Origin: Bimuria novae-zelandiae CBS 107.79 | Lineage: Eukaryota > Ascomycota > Dothideomycetes > Pleosporales > Didymosphaeriaceae | NCBI GenBank assembly: GCA_010015655.1 | Contig: ML976729.1 | Span: 294,359-358,358 of the forward strand | Length of the DNA stretch: 64,000 nt | Reading direction: 5' to 3' | Shown here: in pieces, positions 10,722 to 20,825 of the stretch | Layout of the letters: each line of letters starts with the position of its first letter | How positions within the stretch are numbered: the stretch's first letter is position 1 | Notes under the pieces: model-generated | The model's input: the letters and a program-made list of their open reading frames with translations, nothing else | Told to the model about the DNA's origin: nothing | The model's database searches: none | Program-made: the position numbers and the translations under genes

Positions 10722-12155
10722 TATCCCCCTTAGCGTCAAAATCGCACACCCACGGACCACCTAGTGTTAACTAATTAGATGGATGTCGGCGATTGCGTTA
10801 AACACCAAAACTAATAGCTCTAAGTAAAATTTAATAGGGATTCTCGTAGGGCGCCTTATTTATAGCTATAATTAATAATAATTAAGTTAATTATAGTAAC
10901 GTGTTTCACCAGTCATTGAGCCACACCAGTCACTGAGCCACCCCACTAAAACTGACGCAGCTTTCTGCACGATAGCTTAATAACGCAACAGTTAAATTTA
11001 ATATAAATAGATTAATATAATAGCTATAATCTCTAGGTACACTAAGTCCTTCTATAGTCTTGCTTATAGCAGTTGCTGCATGTAGGTAGTGCTCGTAATT
11101 GTCCTACACGGTCCTCCTGCTCTACCTGCTAGAGCACCCTTTCAGCCTCTACAGCCAGCCTTCGACCTTCCTTAGCCTATAGAGCCCCTCTAGAGGCAAT
11201 ATACTGCCTACGCCTCTCCTGTCTTTGTCTACGACGTTAATTAGTAGCCTGTAGTTTCCTAATATCTTCTGCTAGGAGAGTTACTATATTTATAGCATGC
11301 TAATAGCTCTTAACTAGCTGCCTGAGCATCTGGTGTGTAGGGCTCTGAGACAGTCGTTGTAAACAATCACGTATAAGCCTAGCCTGCTGCTCAACCTAAG
11401 TAGTAGTGTGAGGCGTCTTAGCTATCCATGCTGGCTCAGCGCCCGTCTGTAGTGGTGACGGTGTCCTGACTACAGTCAGACATGAGAGGACCCGATCAGG
11501 ACAGGTAGGCACCAGCCCTGTCGCTTAAAAGCCAGCCTTAATGTTCTGCTCTATAAAAACAGCCCTACGTACACGTGGGTAGATTGACAGGAACTCTTCC
11601 TTGTCTACATGATAGACACACTGTCTGGTCAGCTTAGTCACTTCATGTCCGTACGCTGTCTTAAGAGGTGAGAAACAGCCAACATCTAAAGGCTATAGGA
11701 GGTGGCTCGTATGGGCAGGCATACACAGGCTAATAATCCTGTGTGTCCTATAGTATTAATTAAACTCAGGGGTAGCATGGCTGCTATAACCGTCTAGAAT
11801 AAGCAGCCGCCAGGTGCTAACTATACAAGACTCTATATGCCGAGTGAAGTGCTCTAGCCAGGTAAGCCCTAGGCTATCTATCGTCCAGCCATTATCGCTG
11901 ACAGCCAGTACCCAGCCAGCAGGTAGGTTAGTATACCAGCTAGCCTAGTGGAGCTTGCCAGGTAGGATAATAAGGGGTGGTATAGACTACCTAGCTGCGT
12001 AGATGGCTTTAATCGTCGTAACGTAGTCTTGATTGCCTGGCTGTATGTGTATAGCCCTGCCTATAGTGTCTGAGCTGGTGACTACTCTAGACGTAGAGGC
12101 GACCCCTATTAGGAAGCCTGTCTCGTTAAAGTTGTAGGTGTCTGTATCCTGTATA

Positions 12156-15100
12156 CAGGGTTATCAACAAACAAATGTGCTTTAAAATTTTAATTTGATT
12201 TTGTTTAATTTTTTAAATTTAAACAAACAAATCTTCTGTGCGCTAGATTAATAAATAAATTTAAAATAATAGGCTTCTCTATTTAAATATTTTAAGTTTA
12301 TTTAAAAATAGCTATTAGACCCGTTATAGCCTAGCCCTACTATATAACGTAATATTAGCTAAATAATCGCGTACTTCCCGCGTACATAGCGCGTTAACGC
12401 TTAACTTACTTATGTTCCTTACTTTAGCCTGCCTATATAGCTTACTTTTTCGCGCCTTTGCACACACACGTTCACGCCTATTATGCCTTTAAAACGAAGC
12501 TATAAGTCTGCTAAGGTAGTTAAACCTGCACCTAAACGTCTCTATCATGCGCCTAAGCCCTTATAAAAGATACACTAAAGCATTAATAGTTAGCTAACTA
12601 AGCGCGATAGTACGCCTAAGCCTTTATCTATATAGCCTGTAGAGCCGCTTATAGAGCCACCAAACACGCCGCCAACCTAGCCAAAGCCGCTACTAGATGC
12701 TTTACCCCAGCGAGCATCTCCACGCCAGAACATGTAGCTAGCCATTCCCGAAGCCTTATAAAATAGCGATAACGTTACCTAGGAGTCGCAATTAATGCTT
12801 AACAGGCCTAAGGCATTTATAACGCAGCTAATAGCTAGCTCTAACGTAGTAATAGAGATAATAATAGAGGTAGCTCTTACTCCTAAGGAGGGCTGGGCTA
12901 GTAACTACAATAGCTATAACTTTAACAGATTAAATAGTATAGCAAAGCCACTTACTACGCTAAAGAGTAACACTAGCTAGGTCTATAAGCATGGCTATCG
13001 CGTGTGGAAAAAGAACATATATGAGCCAGAGCAGCTCTACTTTATATATAGGTACTACCACACGCGCAATCTCCTTAGGGCTATATACTAAATAATAAAG
13101 TTAACTAGCGCTGCTATATAATATCTCGCCTAAGATAAACCTAGCTATTAAGTCTGTAAAGAAGGCCCTATTGCCCGCAAGCCTACGCGCAAACCTGATT
13201 AAATATTATTATAATTTACTACTAAGGGTGGCCTTAAAATTACTATAGAGACCTTTAACAAACTAGGTAACTTTAACGTATATAGCTTTTAACAGGTAGC
13301 TATACTTTAGCTAGTTAATAATAATAGAGCTCTCCGCGAGTTTAAAATACTAGCTTTCCGTAAGATAATAAGATTTGCTAACCCTAAGGCAGAGGCAGCG
13401 CTATAGAGCTCTTATAATAGCGTAGCGAGCTTTATAATAAAGCTCTATAGCTATATAAAGCCGCAGGTAGTGCGCGCGTTAGTAGAGGCGGAGAGTAAGG
13501 TATATATAAGCTTTAATAGGTAGACTGCTAAAGGCGGTAAACGTGGCTTCTTTACTATAATTACGCACTACGTTAACTATAAAGGCGCGATAGTTAACCT
13601 GCCTATAGCGCTGCTATAAGTTATAGGTGCTCACTCTGGCGAGGCTATTGCTAACGCTGTTACTACTATCCTGGAATACTTTAGCATTAATCGCAACAAA
13701 CTTAGGTACTTTGTACTTAACAACGCCACTAATAATAACACTACTATTAATAAACTTGCTATAATATATAACTTTAATAGCACTAAACAACGCCTCCGCT
13801 GCGCTTGCTATATACTTAACCTTATTAGCTAAATAATTATGTTTAGTCGCGACGCCGACGCGTACAAGAATAAGCCTAAGAATATAAAAGAGGAAAAGTT
13901 TTATATAAAGGAGTGGCGAAAGGATAGACTATTAGGCGTCTTCTTTAATATAATAAACTATATTAACACGCTAAATTAGTACAGCCTCTTTATAAGCTAT
14001 CAGCGATAGGCTATAAAGGAGATACCTTAAAGCGCTGTCTCTGTTAGTATACGCGAGCTAGTTAAGCCTATAGTTACGCGCTAGAATAGCTATTATAGTG
14101 CACTTAAGCGTGGGGTTAAGCTTTAATAAGCTATTACCTCGTATACTAATTACTATATAATAGAGACTAAAGTAGCTGACTCTACTGCGCGAACTCGTAG
14201 TAATAAGCTTCTATTAGCACCGCGATGGATAAGGTTAATAGGGCTTATAGCTATAGATTAGGCGGTTATTAACGACTATATTATTATACTATAGCTGCTT
14301 AAGTTTGCAACTAATCGCCTCTAAGGCTATAGTAAAAGTGGTTATTATGGCGCGCTATACAAGGTAATTCCTGTATTAGAATCTATAATTACTAAGCTAG
14401 ATGCCTGCCTTAAGTCTTATAAAGGCGTTAACTTTACCCTAACTAAGGCGCCTAAAAACTACTTGCTAATTAACCTACGCGCCGCGAAGAAGAAAGCAAT
14501 TAAATACTTTAAAAAGCTACTTAAAGCACCTGTTTACTACACTATTATAGCACTCTACCTACGCTATAAGATATACTGCAAGCGTTTATAGTAGCACAAA
14601 CCTAAGGTCTACAACCGCTGCCACGCGCAGTTTCTGCAACTATAGATAGCCTATAAGCCTGCTAACGCCGTAACTACAACACTAGTTATACTACTAAAGC
14701 CCTTAATAAGCAGCTTTAACAACACTATTAATTTTATACTTAACGCTAGCGATCGCGAGTGCACTAAGGCGGCGAAGGATAAGTATAATTAGTAGCTAGA
14801 AAAGCTACTATAAATAGCTTAATAATACAAAATAGGCGTTATAGCTATATAGTACTAGCTTAGGTTAAAGCTAAAGTACCTACATCTTTTATAGCTTGCA
14901 ATTAACTTACTCTTAATTCCTGCCTCTAGTAGCGACTGTGAAAGAGTCTTCTTAGGTACTAGCGATATAATAGACCTATAGAGGCAAAAAATAAGCTTAT
15001 AGTTACTAGCTGCTCTTATATATACGCAGCAATAGATAAGGGCAGGTTTTAAGCCTCTAAGCGCGATAGTAGTAGCAAAGTACTGCGAAGAAACGCTTAT

Positions 15101-15320
15101 TAAAAGCTTTAGGATAGAGGAGTGGAAGGAGTTGCTATAGTAATTACTATATAAATTACCTTTTATAGTCTCTAGCTTCTTAAAATTTAAATAAACAATT
15201 TAAATAAAAGCACCCCTACAGTCTATTAAAATTAAATAAATAAACTACAACACCATAAAATCGTCAAACAAAGCAAAACTCAGCTTCAAATATTGTTTGT
15301 TTTGTTTGTTGACAACTCTG
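12156..15320 (+). mobile_element. hAT transposon nested in the pogo element
   Basis: The ends are CAGGGTTATCAACAAACAAA at 12156 and the imperfect complement of CAGAGTTGTCAACAAACAAA ending at 15320. An 8-bp target duplication is seen at 12148-12155 (CCTGTATA) and 15321-15328 (CCTGTATG), differing by one transition. CAGGG-type ends with an 8-bp duplication are diagnostic of hAT. It is the innermost and hence youngest insertion of this stack, but carries the heaviest stop-codon load. Confidence 0.92.
12483..15193 (+). pseudogene. hAT transposase, heavily RIP-mutated
   Basis: A plus-strand frame from about 12483 (MPLKRSYKSAK) can be followed, through many TAG stops, to about 15193. Near 14920-14990 it contains PASSSDCERVFLGTSDIID, matching the C-terminal hAT dimerisation region (family pattern SS..ERVFS......). 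The upstream TAKGGKRGFFTIITHYVNY near 13527-13583 fits the RNase H-like catalytic core. Exact ends are uncertain because of the mutations. It is not expected to make protein. Confidence 0.85.
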
Positions 15321-16149
15321 CCTGTATGCCGTATGTCTGTCGCGTCTCCTCCACAAGCTTGTACCAGGCAGAGATCTTAACAGGATCCTCACAGAGCGCG
15401 CGCTGACTGTGGAAGCTCCTAGTCCACTTGGTCTGTAGCTCTGGCTGAGCCTTGATGAAGCGTGATACCCAGTTCTTACCCACTGGCTGTGGGGCAGGGA
15501 TCTGGCCGCGCGCGGCGAGTAGATGGTCGGCCATCCTACGTACGTCGATGATGTAAGGTGGAAATCCACGTCGGTTGAGGTCTAGTATCCACTCTACTAG
15601 AGCCTGCTCCTCTGTAGGATGTAGCTTTCGTTTCTGGGCGTTAGCAACGGCCCGAGGTAGGTGACCGTTGACACGTCGACGTAGGGTAGATCGATCGATA
15701 TCATAGAGCCTTGCAGCGTTTCGGTAGCTAGAAACCTGTCTTATCTGAATCGCATGGGTCGATAGAGCTAGCCTGGCTTCCTTTTCAAGCTGGCGGGTGC
15801 GTTGTGTGGTGGGCATCGTGGGTGTTGTGTAGAGACGCGTCGCGATCTTGGTGGGGTGGCTCAGTGACTGGTGTGGCTCAATGACTGGTGAAACACGTTA
15901 TATTACTTAATTATTAAGCTTATACTAGTGTTAACTAATTTAATAGTCTTTACGCGGTGTAAGTACTCGTTCTAGCACTTAAGGCGTAGCTTAGATCTAT
16001 ATAAAGGTAGTCTATAGAGCCTATAGCTGTAGGTTATTTAAGGCGTTAAAACTTACTAATAGCTATTGCCTATAGTTATTAAAAGAGGCGCCCTAGTAGG
16101 TCGCGCGCTATTACTTTTACGCCTATTCTTTAAGTAGGTAATATAAAGC

Positions 16150-17797
16150 TTTGCCTAGGCGTATAGCTTAACTAGCACGCTATATAGGCTCTTATTATTA
16201 GCTTTAATATTATTAAGTCTCTAGCGCTTTAATAATTTATTTAAAAGCCTAGTCCCGCGCTTAAAAAGCTACTTAATTAGCTTATATATAAATTATTTAT
16301 GCCTACTACGTTTTGCCTTATATACTAATAAGTAGGATAAGAGCCTATACGTATTATTAAGAGCTAAATTAATAAAAAAGTAAAAGAGTAGTATTTATAT
16401 ATATTAATATACTTACTACGTTAAGTAGGACTCGCGGAGCTAGTTAAATTAATCTACTTTACTTTTATAGTAATTATAGCTATTAATAAGCTTAGGGATG
16501 CCTAGGTACTTAATTTTCTTATTACTAAAGGCCTTTTTATAGGGCTTTTTATTTATAGTAGCGTTAGGGAGCGATAGTATAGGTTTTAAATAACTTATAA
16601 TCCTAAGTAGTAACTATCGTTAGTAGGCTTTAGCTTAGTAGGGATATCTTTAAACTTATTATTAGTAGTAGTACTAGTAAAAAGGACTACCTAGGCATCC
16701 CGCTAGACTATTTTTAGTATAGTATTATTACTAAAGACCTTAAAAAACGCCTTTTTTTATTATACTATAGGCGTAAATTGCGTCTTAAGCTTTATTAAAC
16801 TACTATTAAATTACTCTTTTAGCGGTCCTGCCCTGCGCGAGGATGGTGACCCAGCACCACCAGCTGAACCCTCGTGTGTAGCCCCGGTCTCCCACCACTC
16901 CTCGGTGGCTGTTCTGGTGGTGCGCACCGTCCCAGCGCCGCCGACGCCTTGCTCCCTTAGGTATTCGAGTAGCGAGATTGTCGTGAAGAGATTATCTATC
17001 CAGAGGATGTGGCGCCCCGGGGGGAACAAGCGCTAGCCATCAGGGCCTCGGGCAAGGACGAGAGTAAGAGGCACGGCTTTAGTAGGCGTATATTTAGCTA
17101 TTTTAAGGATGTTAATATTAAGATTAATAAGATCTTAAGTAGCGCCTTTTACGTGGAAAAGCTAATTAAATATAACGCTATTAGACGCTAAGCACTAAAT
17201 TTTAAAGTCTTTAAATATTAGCTTTAATTTAATAATAATAGTTTTACTAGCGCGCCTAATAAACCTAATAATAGCTTTATTAACGCAGAGGTGCTTACTA
17301 GCGTGCTAAATAGTAGAGGATGTCGAGCGTAGGTGCTTAGAGAGATCCCATACGCGCCCAAATGGCGGTTTGAATGACTGCGGAGCTTCTGTACAGTACA
17401 TATAGCGATTGAGCTGCTGCCAGCGCGTACAGGCCATGTAGTTGTTGATAGAGTGAGTAGGCGCGTTTTTGTGTAGCTTCCCCCAGTACTCCTCGATTGT
17501 AGGCTCCCGGTGTACGCCCATATACATAAGGATGGCCAAGTAGGTGTAGAGCTCAGTTTTCGACGTCGGTTTCCACGCCCGGGCGTGTGGCCTGCCCTGG
17601 GCGGCATCCTCAGCCCGTACTTGCTCTGCGTGTTGATTTGTATGTAGGGCTAGCTTTTCGAGCTGTGCGGCGTCAAAAAAGAGACTAAACAAGGCAAAAG
17701 GATCAGTGGCATCTATGCCAGTAGGCAGGCGGGCGCTGCCGACGTCGTCGTTGTATATAGAGAGAGGCTGCCAGGCAGCTGGTGGAGTAGTTGACAA
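16150..17797 (-). pseudogene. piggyBac-like (DDE_Tnp_1_7) transposase remnant
   Basis: The frame opens at 17797. Typical features follow in order: FFDAAQLEKLALHTNQHA, ELYTYLAILMYMGVHREPTI.EYW, then after a frameshift near 17300 AIIRFIGRASKTIII and LFHVKGAT, then PPGRHILWIDNLFTT and GAGTVRTTRT (17029-16811), and a decayed tail with VVLFTSTTTNNKFKDIP near 16680. The order matches piggyBac transposases. The 5' third and the DNLFT region are well preserved and GC-rich, whereas the region between (17050-17300) and the tail are AT-rich and full of stops. Confidence 0.85.
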
Positions 17798-18032
17798 TTA
17801 AGGCCTTAGGCCGCGGGGTTTTGTATATTTAGTGTAGCGCACTAAATTAGAATCTTATATAGTATTATATATTATTAATTATAAAAAGAAAAACGCGTTT
17901 TATGCGGGATTTAAAGGTTAAACTATTATTTTACTATTATCACGATAGCTCTCTAGTGTTAAGCTAAGCAATGCTCTGATTGGCGCTCACTAGGTGGTCC
18001 GTGGGTGTGCGATTTTGACGGTGCGGGGGATA

Positions 18033-18475
18033 GAGCTCCACACAAAAGCTATTATTATAAGATCTTTTAGTAGAGAGGTTTCCTAGGTCTGTAGATAATT
18101 GCTAGCAACTTAGATTATAAATATCTACTTAGTATTCTAACTAGACAGCTACTACGCGATAATAGCGTTAATAGCGTAAATACTACTATATTAATGCGTA
18201 TAGGTGCTAGCGTAGATTTCTTCCTTTTTATAATTTTATAAGTAGCTTTTAAGGCTCTCTAACTTCCCTTTTTAGTACTTTTAAGATGTCCTTAAAGTTA
18301 TTATTAAGCCTTATAAGCCTATTAATAAAGTGTTATAAGGGCTCTACGTACCTAAGCCTAATCTAGTTTAGGGGAGGATAGGTTAAGGATGGAGTGCCTT
18401 ACAGATATTTAGTAGTTAAAAGCTAAAAAATAGCCACGAGGTAGGTTTTAAGAATAATTTAATTTTATAATAAAC
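18033..18475. other. Outer-element interior, AT-rich
   Basis: This stretch lies between the right end of the piggyBac-like element and the probable solo LTR. It is RIP-like and no transposase motif could be read on either strand. Confidence 0.45.
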
Positions 18476-18927
18476 TGTTATGAGGCTCTCACACCTTGTT
18501 CCGATCCGGGTTAGGGCGGTAAGGTATCGTGGTGCTTCACGGATTATTCAGTGGTACAAGTTAATGCGACACTTAGCGCGGCTAGATAATCTAATTTTAT
18601 AACGAATAAGATAACTATTAGTCTATATAGGAGAACGTACTCGCACAGAAGATATATAAGTTAACTACGAGGAAGGAAACAATAATAGGAAAGTCGCCAC
18701 ACTATATACTAGCCTATTCCTTCTTTGTAGTCCCGCCAAGGCCCTGTAGTCCCAGGGACTACAGTAGTCCTATGGGACTTCCCTTTATGCGGGACTTTGT
18801 CACGTGACTGCTAACTAAGCTGCCCCGCGCCCCGTTAGGTCCCGTTAACTCTGCTACTTCGTCAACAGTTACTCTCTTGGCGTAATTGTCTGGCTTCTTC
18901 ATCCTTGTGGGGTTCGTGGTCGTAACA
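18476..18927 (+). repeat. Probable solo LTR (452 bp)
   Basis: It starts TGTTATGAGGCTCTC and ends GGTCGTAACA, i.e. TGTTA...TAACA ends, with LTR-like composition that differs from the AT-rich surroundings. It contains a short inverted motif, GTCCCAGGGACTAC, and a TATATAGG box. The five flanking bases differ (TAAAC versus TATAG), so no target duplication confirms it. It may have formed by LTR recombination or be truncated. Confidence 0.5.
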
Positions 18928-19893
18928 TATAGTTTTCTAATTACCTAATAAGAGGGAAAAAGCGTAGGAGAAATTATACTAGTAAAAAGCTAAAAAGAAA
19001 AAAGTAATTATAGCTTTAAAAAAGTAAAATAGCTAAGCCTAAAAAGGCTAGCTAGTAGCTAAAGGCTAAATTACTTTAAAAAAAGTATATTATAGGGACT
19101 AAGGCTTACATAGCTTAAGCAAAGAAAAAGACTAATTAAATAATTAAGTAAGTATAAAAATAGCATGCTTATAGAGCTTAGTAATAATATTAAAATTAGT
19201 TAAAACTAGCTAAAAAGCGTAGTAAAAATATCTCTAAGCTAGCTAAAAAAAGCTATTTTTTAAAAAAAAAGGCCTATTACTAAAGCTATAAATACTACTA
19301 AAGCCTTAAGCACTATATTATAACTTTAATATTTTTAGTCGCGTAGGGGCCGTAATATTAAAATACTAAGTAGATTTTTATAGCTATTATTAATTATTAA
19401 GCTTTATAAAGCTCTACACTAAAATTCTTATAATAATAGCTATTATTAGGAATTCTAGAGCCTTAAAAAGTAGCTTAAGTTTTTAGCGTTTGGCGCACAT
19501 TAAGGCGGGGCGCGCATTAACCCAGGCAGCACGGTATGCAATTTAGTTAAGGACCTTTACGTTAAAAAATAAGTTAAATAGAGCGATTAGAGAGTTAGTA
19601 TTTATACTATTAGGTAAAAGAGTGCGTCTAAAAGTATATAAATTACTAATTTTAAGTAGTTACTAGCCTAGAAGTAGCTTAGTTAGTAAATTAGGCAAAT
19701 CTCTAGCTTTTTTACTATACTTTAAATATTTAATAAAGTTAGAATTATTATTTAATAGCATTGCTTATTTAGGCATATTTTATATATAAGGAATTTTTAA
19801 ATATAGGTGTTTTAGCTAGTAAATAAGAATTACTAACAGCACGATAAGCATTTGGTGTTTTAAGGTATTTGATGCTGATTGGCTATCCTAAGG
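18928..19893. other. Outer-element interior, lysine-codon-rich AT sequence
   Basis: The sequence is extremely A/T-rich, with AAAAAG runs at 18955-19280, like the basic tail of a decayed transposase. A GC patch sits near 19490-19535. No domain could be identified and all frames are stopped. Confidence 0.45.
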
Positions 19894-19931
19894 TGGTCCG
19901 TGCCAGGGCGATGTTGACGGTGCAGGGGATA
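19894..19931 (-). repeat. Right terminal inverted repeat of outer element
   Basis: This is the exact complement of 3062-3099. Immediately outside it a clean, GC-balanced, protein-like reading frame begins. Confidence 0.85.
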
Positions 19932-19932
19932 C

Positions 19933-20274
19933 GTTCCCGTCATTAGAGACAAGGAGATCGTGCAGTATCTTCTCGACGGCACTGTGAACTTGGCCAATCC
20001 AAATAACCCTGCAGACAACCCGGGACTTGCAGCGCCGGAAGCGGAGGTCAAGCGCAACGAGAGCCTTCGTCAGATCCAGAACAAGAAGCGCAAGCGCAGC
20101 GCTCAGGATGAGCTGTCCTCATCTCCTAAGCAGGGTGGATCGTCCAAGAAGGCTGCCCCGCGTAAGAATTCTTCAAAGTCCTCATCTCCTAGCGATGCTT
20201 CAGACACTACTACGAGCGAAGAGGAAGGCCAACCCAAGAAGAAGAAGACGAAGTTAAGCACTCAACCTGACTAG
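19933..20274 (+). pseudogene. Probable detached C-terminal part of the 2197 gene
   Basis: An open plus-strand frame starts directly outside the right inverted repeat (first codons V-P-V-I-R-D-K-E) and ends with TAG at 20272-20274. The first Met is at 19960. It encodes a short helical piece (KEIVQYLLDGTVNLANP) and then a Ser/Lys-rich basic tail with NLS-like KKRKR and KKKKTK. Composition and strand match the truncated gene left of the transposon, which also has KKNSP-type repeats. The direct junction with a TA duplication would be off frame by one base, so an indel or a 4-bp target duplication must be assumed. It could alternatively be a small independent gene. Confidence 0.5.
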
Positions 20275-20497
20275 TTGGGGTACGGGGGAGGGAGATCGGT
20301 GGATGAGTGTTAAAGCTACATACCTAGTTGAGTACACGAAAAACTGTGAAATATTGCTGTTGGGTTATAAGAGAAGCTGATGCGCTCGTGGCGCCAGCTA
20401 TGAGAGGCGCATCACGATCAGGCTTCTGACTGATCGGAGAACTATTATGGAAAAGCCATCATGTTACAGATAGTGTAGATTTTGCCCTTGAATATTA

Positions 20498-20513
20498 TGG
20501 CTCGCCTAAGCCA
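20498..20513. promoter_or_regulatory. Palindrome copy 1, TGGCT-N6-AGCCA
   Basis: The sequence is TGGCTCGCCTAAGCCA, with inverted half-sites TGGCT and AGCCA. It lies about 330 bp before the dehydrogenase start. Confidence 0.6.
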
Positions 20514-20541
20514 CCTTTTGAATTTTTCCCAAAAGTGATAC

Positions 20542-20557
20542 TGGCTCGCCTAAGCCA
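20542..20557. promoter_or_regulatory. Palindrome copy 2, TGGCT-N6-AGCCA
   Basis: This is an identical 16-bp copy, 44 bp after the first. Confidence 0.6.
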
Positions 20558-20606
20558 TTCACTTCTGATTGGTTGCGTTGACCCTGATTGAGTAAAGCGC
20601 GCACAT

Positions 20607-20622
20607 TGGCTCGCCTCAGCCA
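20607..20622. promoter_or_regulatory. Palindrome copy 3, TGGCT-N6-AGCCA
   Basis: The sequence is TGGCTCGCCTCAGCCA, one base different, and it extends to TTGGCT...AGCCAA. It lies 65 bp after copy 2. Confidence 0.6.
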
Positions 20623-20825
20623 AATGCGCTCGGGAGTTCGGCGATAAGCCAGCCTCCTTTGGAGTAGCTTTGGTCATCAATATTGAGATATTTACGTTAA
20701 CTATAAAGCGGGCTTTGAATTCCTCTATGTGGAAACCCAAAACAGTCATCACATTTACATTCCACGCCAAATCACTTGATACCCAGTCCTCTGTCTGCAT
20801 TTTCCCACCAAGTTCTCTATCTATC

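Larger units (their letters stand above)
11040..15816 (-). pseudogene. pogo/Fot1-type transposase, interrupted and mutated
   Basis: The ATG is at 15816. The first part (to 15321) is intact. It has an N-terminal psq-like helix-turn-helix (YRNAARLYDIDRSTLRRRVNG) and a CENP-B/Tc5-type second DNA-binding half (GFPPYIIDVRRMADHLLA ... VGKNWVSRFIKAQPEL). The hAT element then splits the gene. It resumes at 12155 with the DDE domain: NFNETGF (family DET, first Asp read as Asn), LLILDGYSSH (family His read as Tyr) and MPAHTSHLL.PLDVG, followed by a basic tail near 11250-11040. Several TAG stops lie in the second part. Family knowledge: cut-and-paste transposase with a DDD catalytic triad. Confidence 0.88.
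10899..15898 (-). mobile_element. pogo/Fot1-like (Tc1/mariner superfamily) transposon, split by a hAT element
   Basis: Long inverted repeats start ACGTGTTTCACCAGTCATTG at 10899 and end with the complement at 15898, each about 48 bp. A TA dinucleotide flanks both sides (10897-10898 and 15899-15900), the expected Tc1/mariner target duplication. Without the 3165-bp hAT and its 8-bp duplication the element is about 1.83 kb, normal for Fot1-type elements. It encodes a transposase on the minus strand. Confidence 0.9.
10722..18032 (-). mobile_element. piggyBac-like DNA transposon, split by a pogo element
   Basis: Inverted repeats of 45 bp (10722-10766 and 17988-18032) match except for three positions near the outer end. 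Subtracting the pogo insertion leaves 2.3 kb, a normal length for such an element. The minus strand between 17797 and about 16150 encodes a DDE_Tnp_1_7 (piggyBac) transposase with frameshifts and stops. The ends read TATCCCCC rather than abutting an obvious TTAA duplication, which is atypical for piggyBac and leaves the exact target-site rule open. Confidence 0.82.
3062..19931. mobile_element. Outermost TIR-bounded element hosting nested insertions (16.9 kb)
   Basis: A perfect 38-bp inverted repeat (3062-3099 and 19894-19931, beginning TATCCCCTGCACCG) bounds the block, and imperfect similarity continues inward for about 50 bp. Removing the gypsy element (3750-10555) and the piggyBac-like element (10722-18032) leaves about 2.7 kb of RIP-like AT-rich sequence with no readable transposase. 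The termini resemble those of the internal piggyBac-like element (shared TATCCCC, GCACCGTCAA and CACGGACCACC), so the outer element is probably a related DNA transposon. The only possible direct target duplication at the ends is TA; a TTAA pair is not seen. Family membership is inferred from the TIRs alone. Confidence 0.7.
20275..20825 (+). promoter_or_regulatory. Upstream region of the dehydrogenase gene with three palindromes
   Basis: This gene-free region before the ATG at 20826 holds three near-identical 16-bp palindromes, listed separately. The A/C-rich leader lies between about 20735 and 20825. Confidence 0.5.

Noticed and set aside
15264..15569. Second minus-strand frame overlapping the pogo transposase
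   Set aside because: A shadow of the intact transposase frame 15816-15321 and it runs into the hAT terminus.
3062..19931. Starship-type giant element
   Set aside because: No tyrosine-recombinase captain gene and no cargo genes; the size is explained by nested transposons with their own termini.
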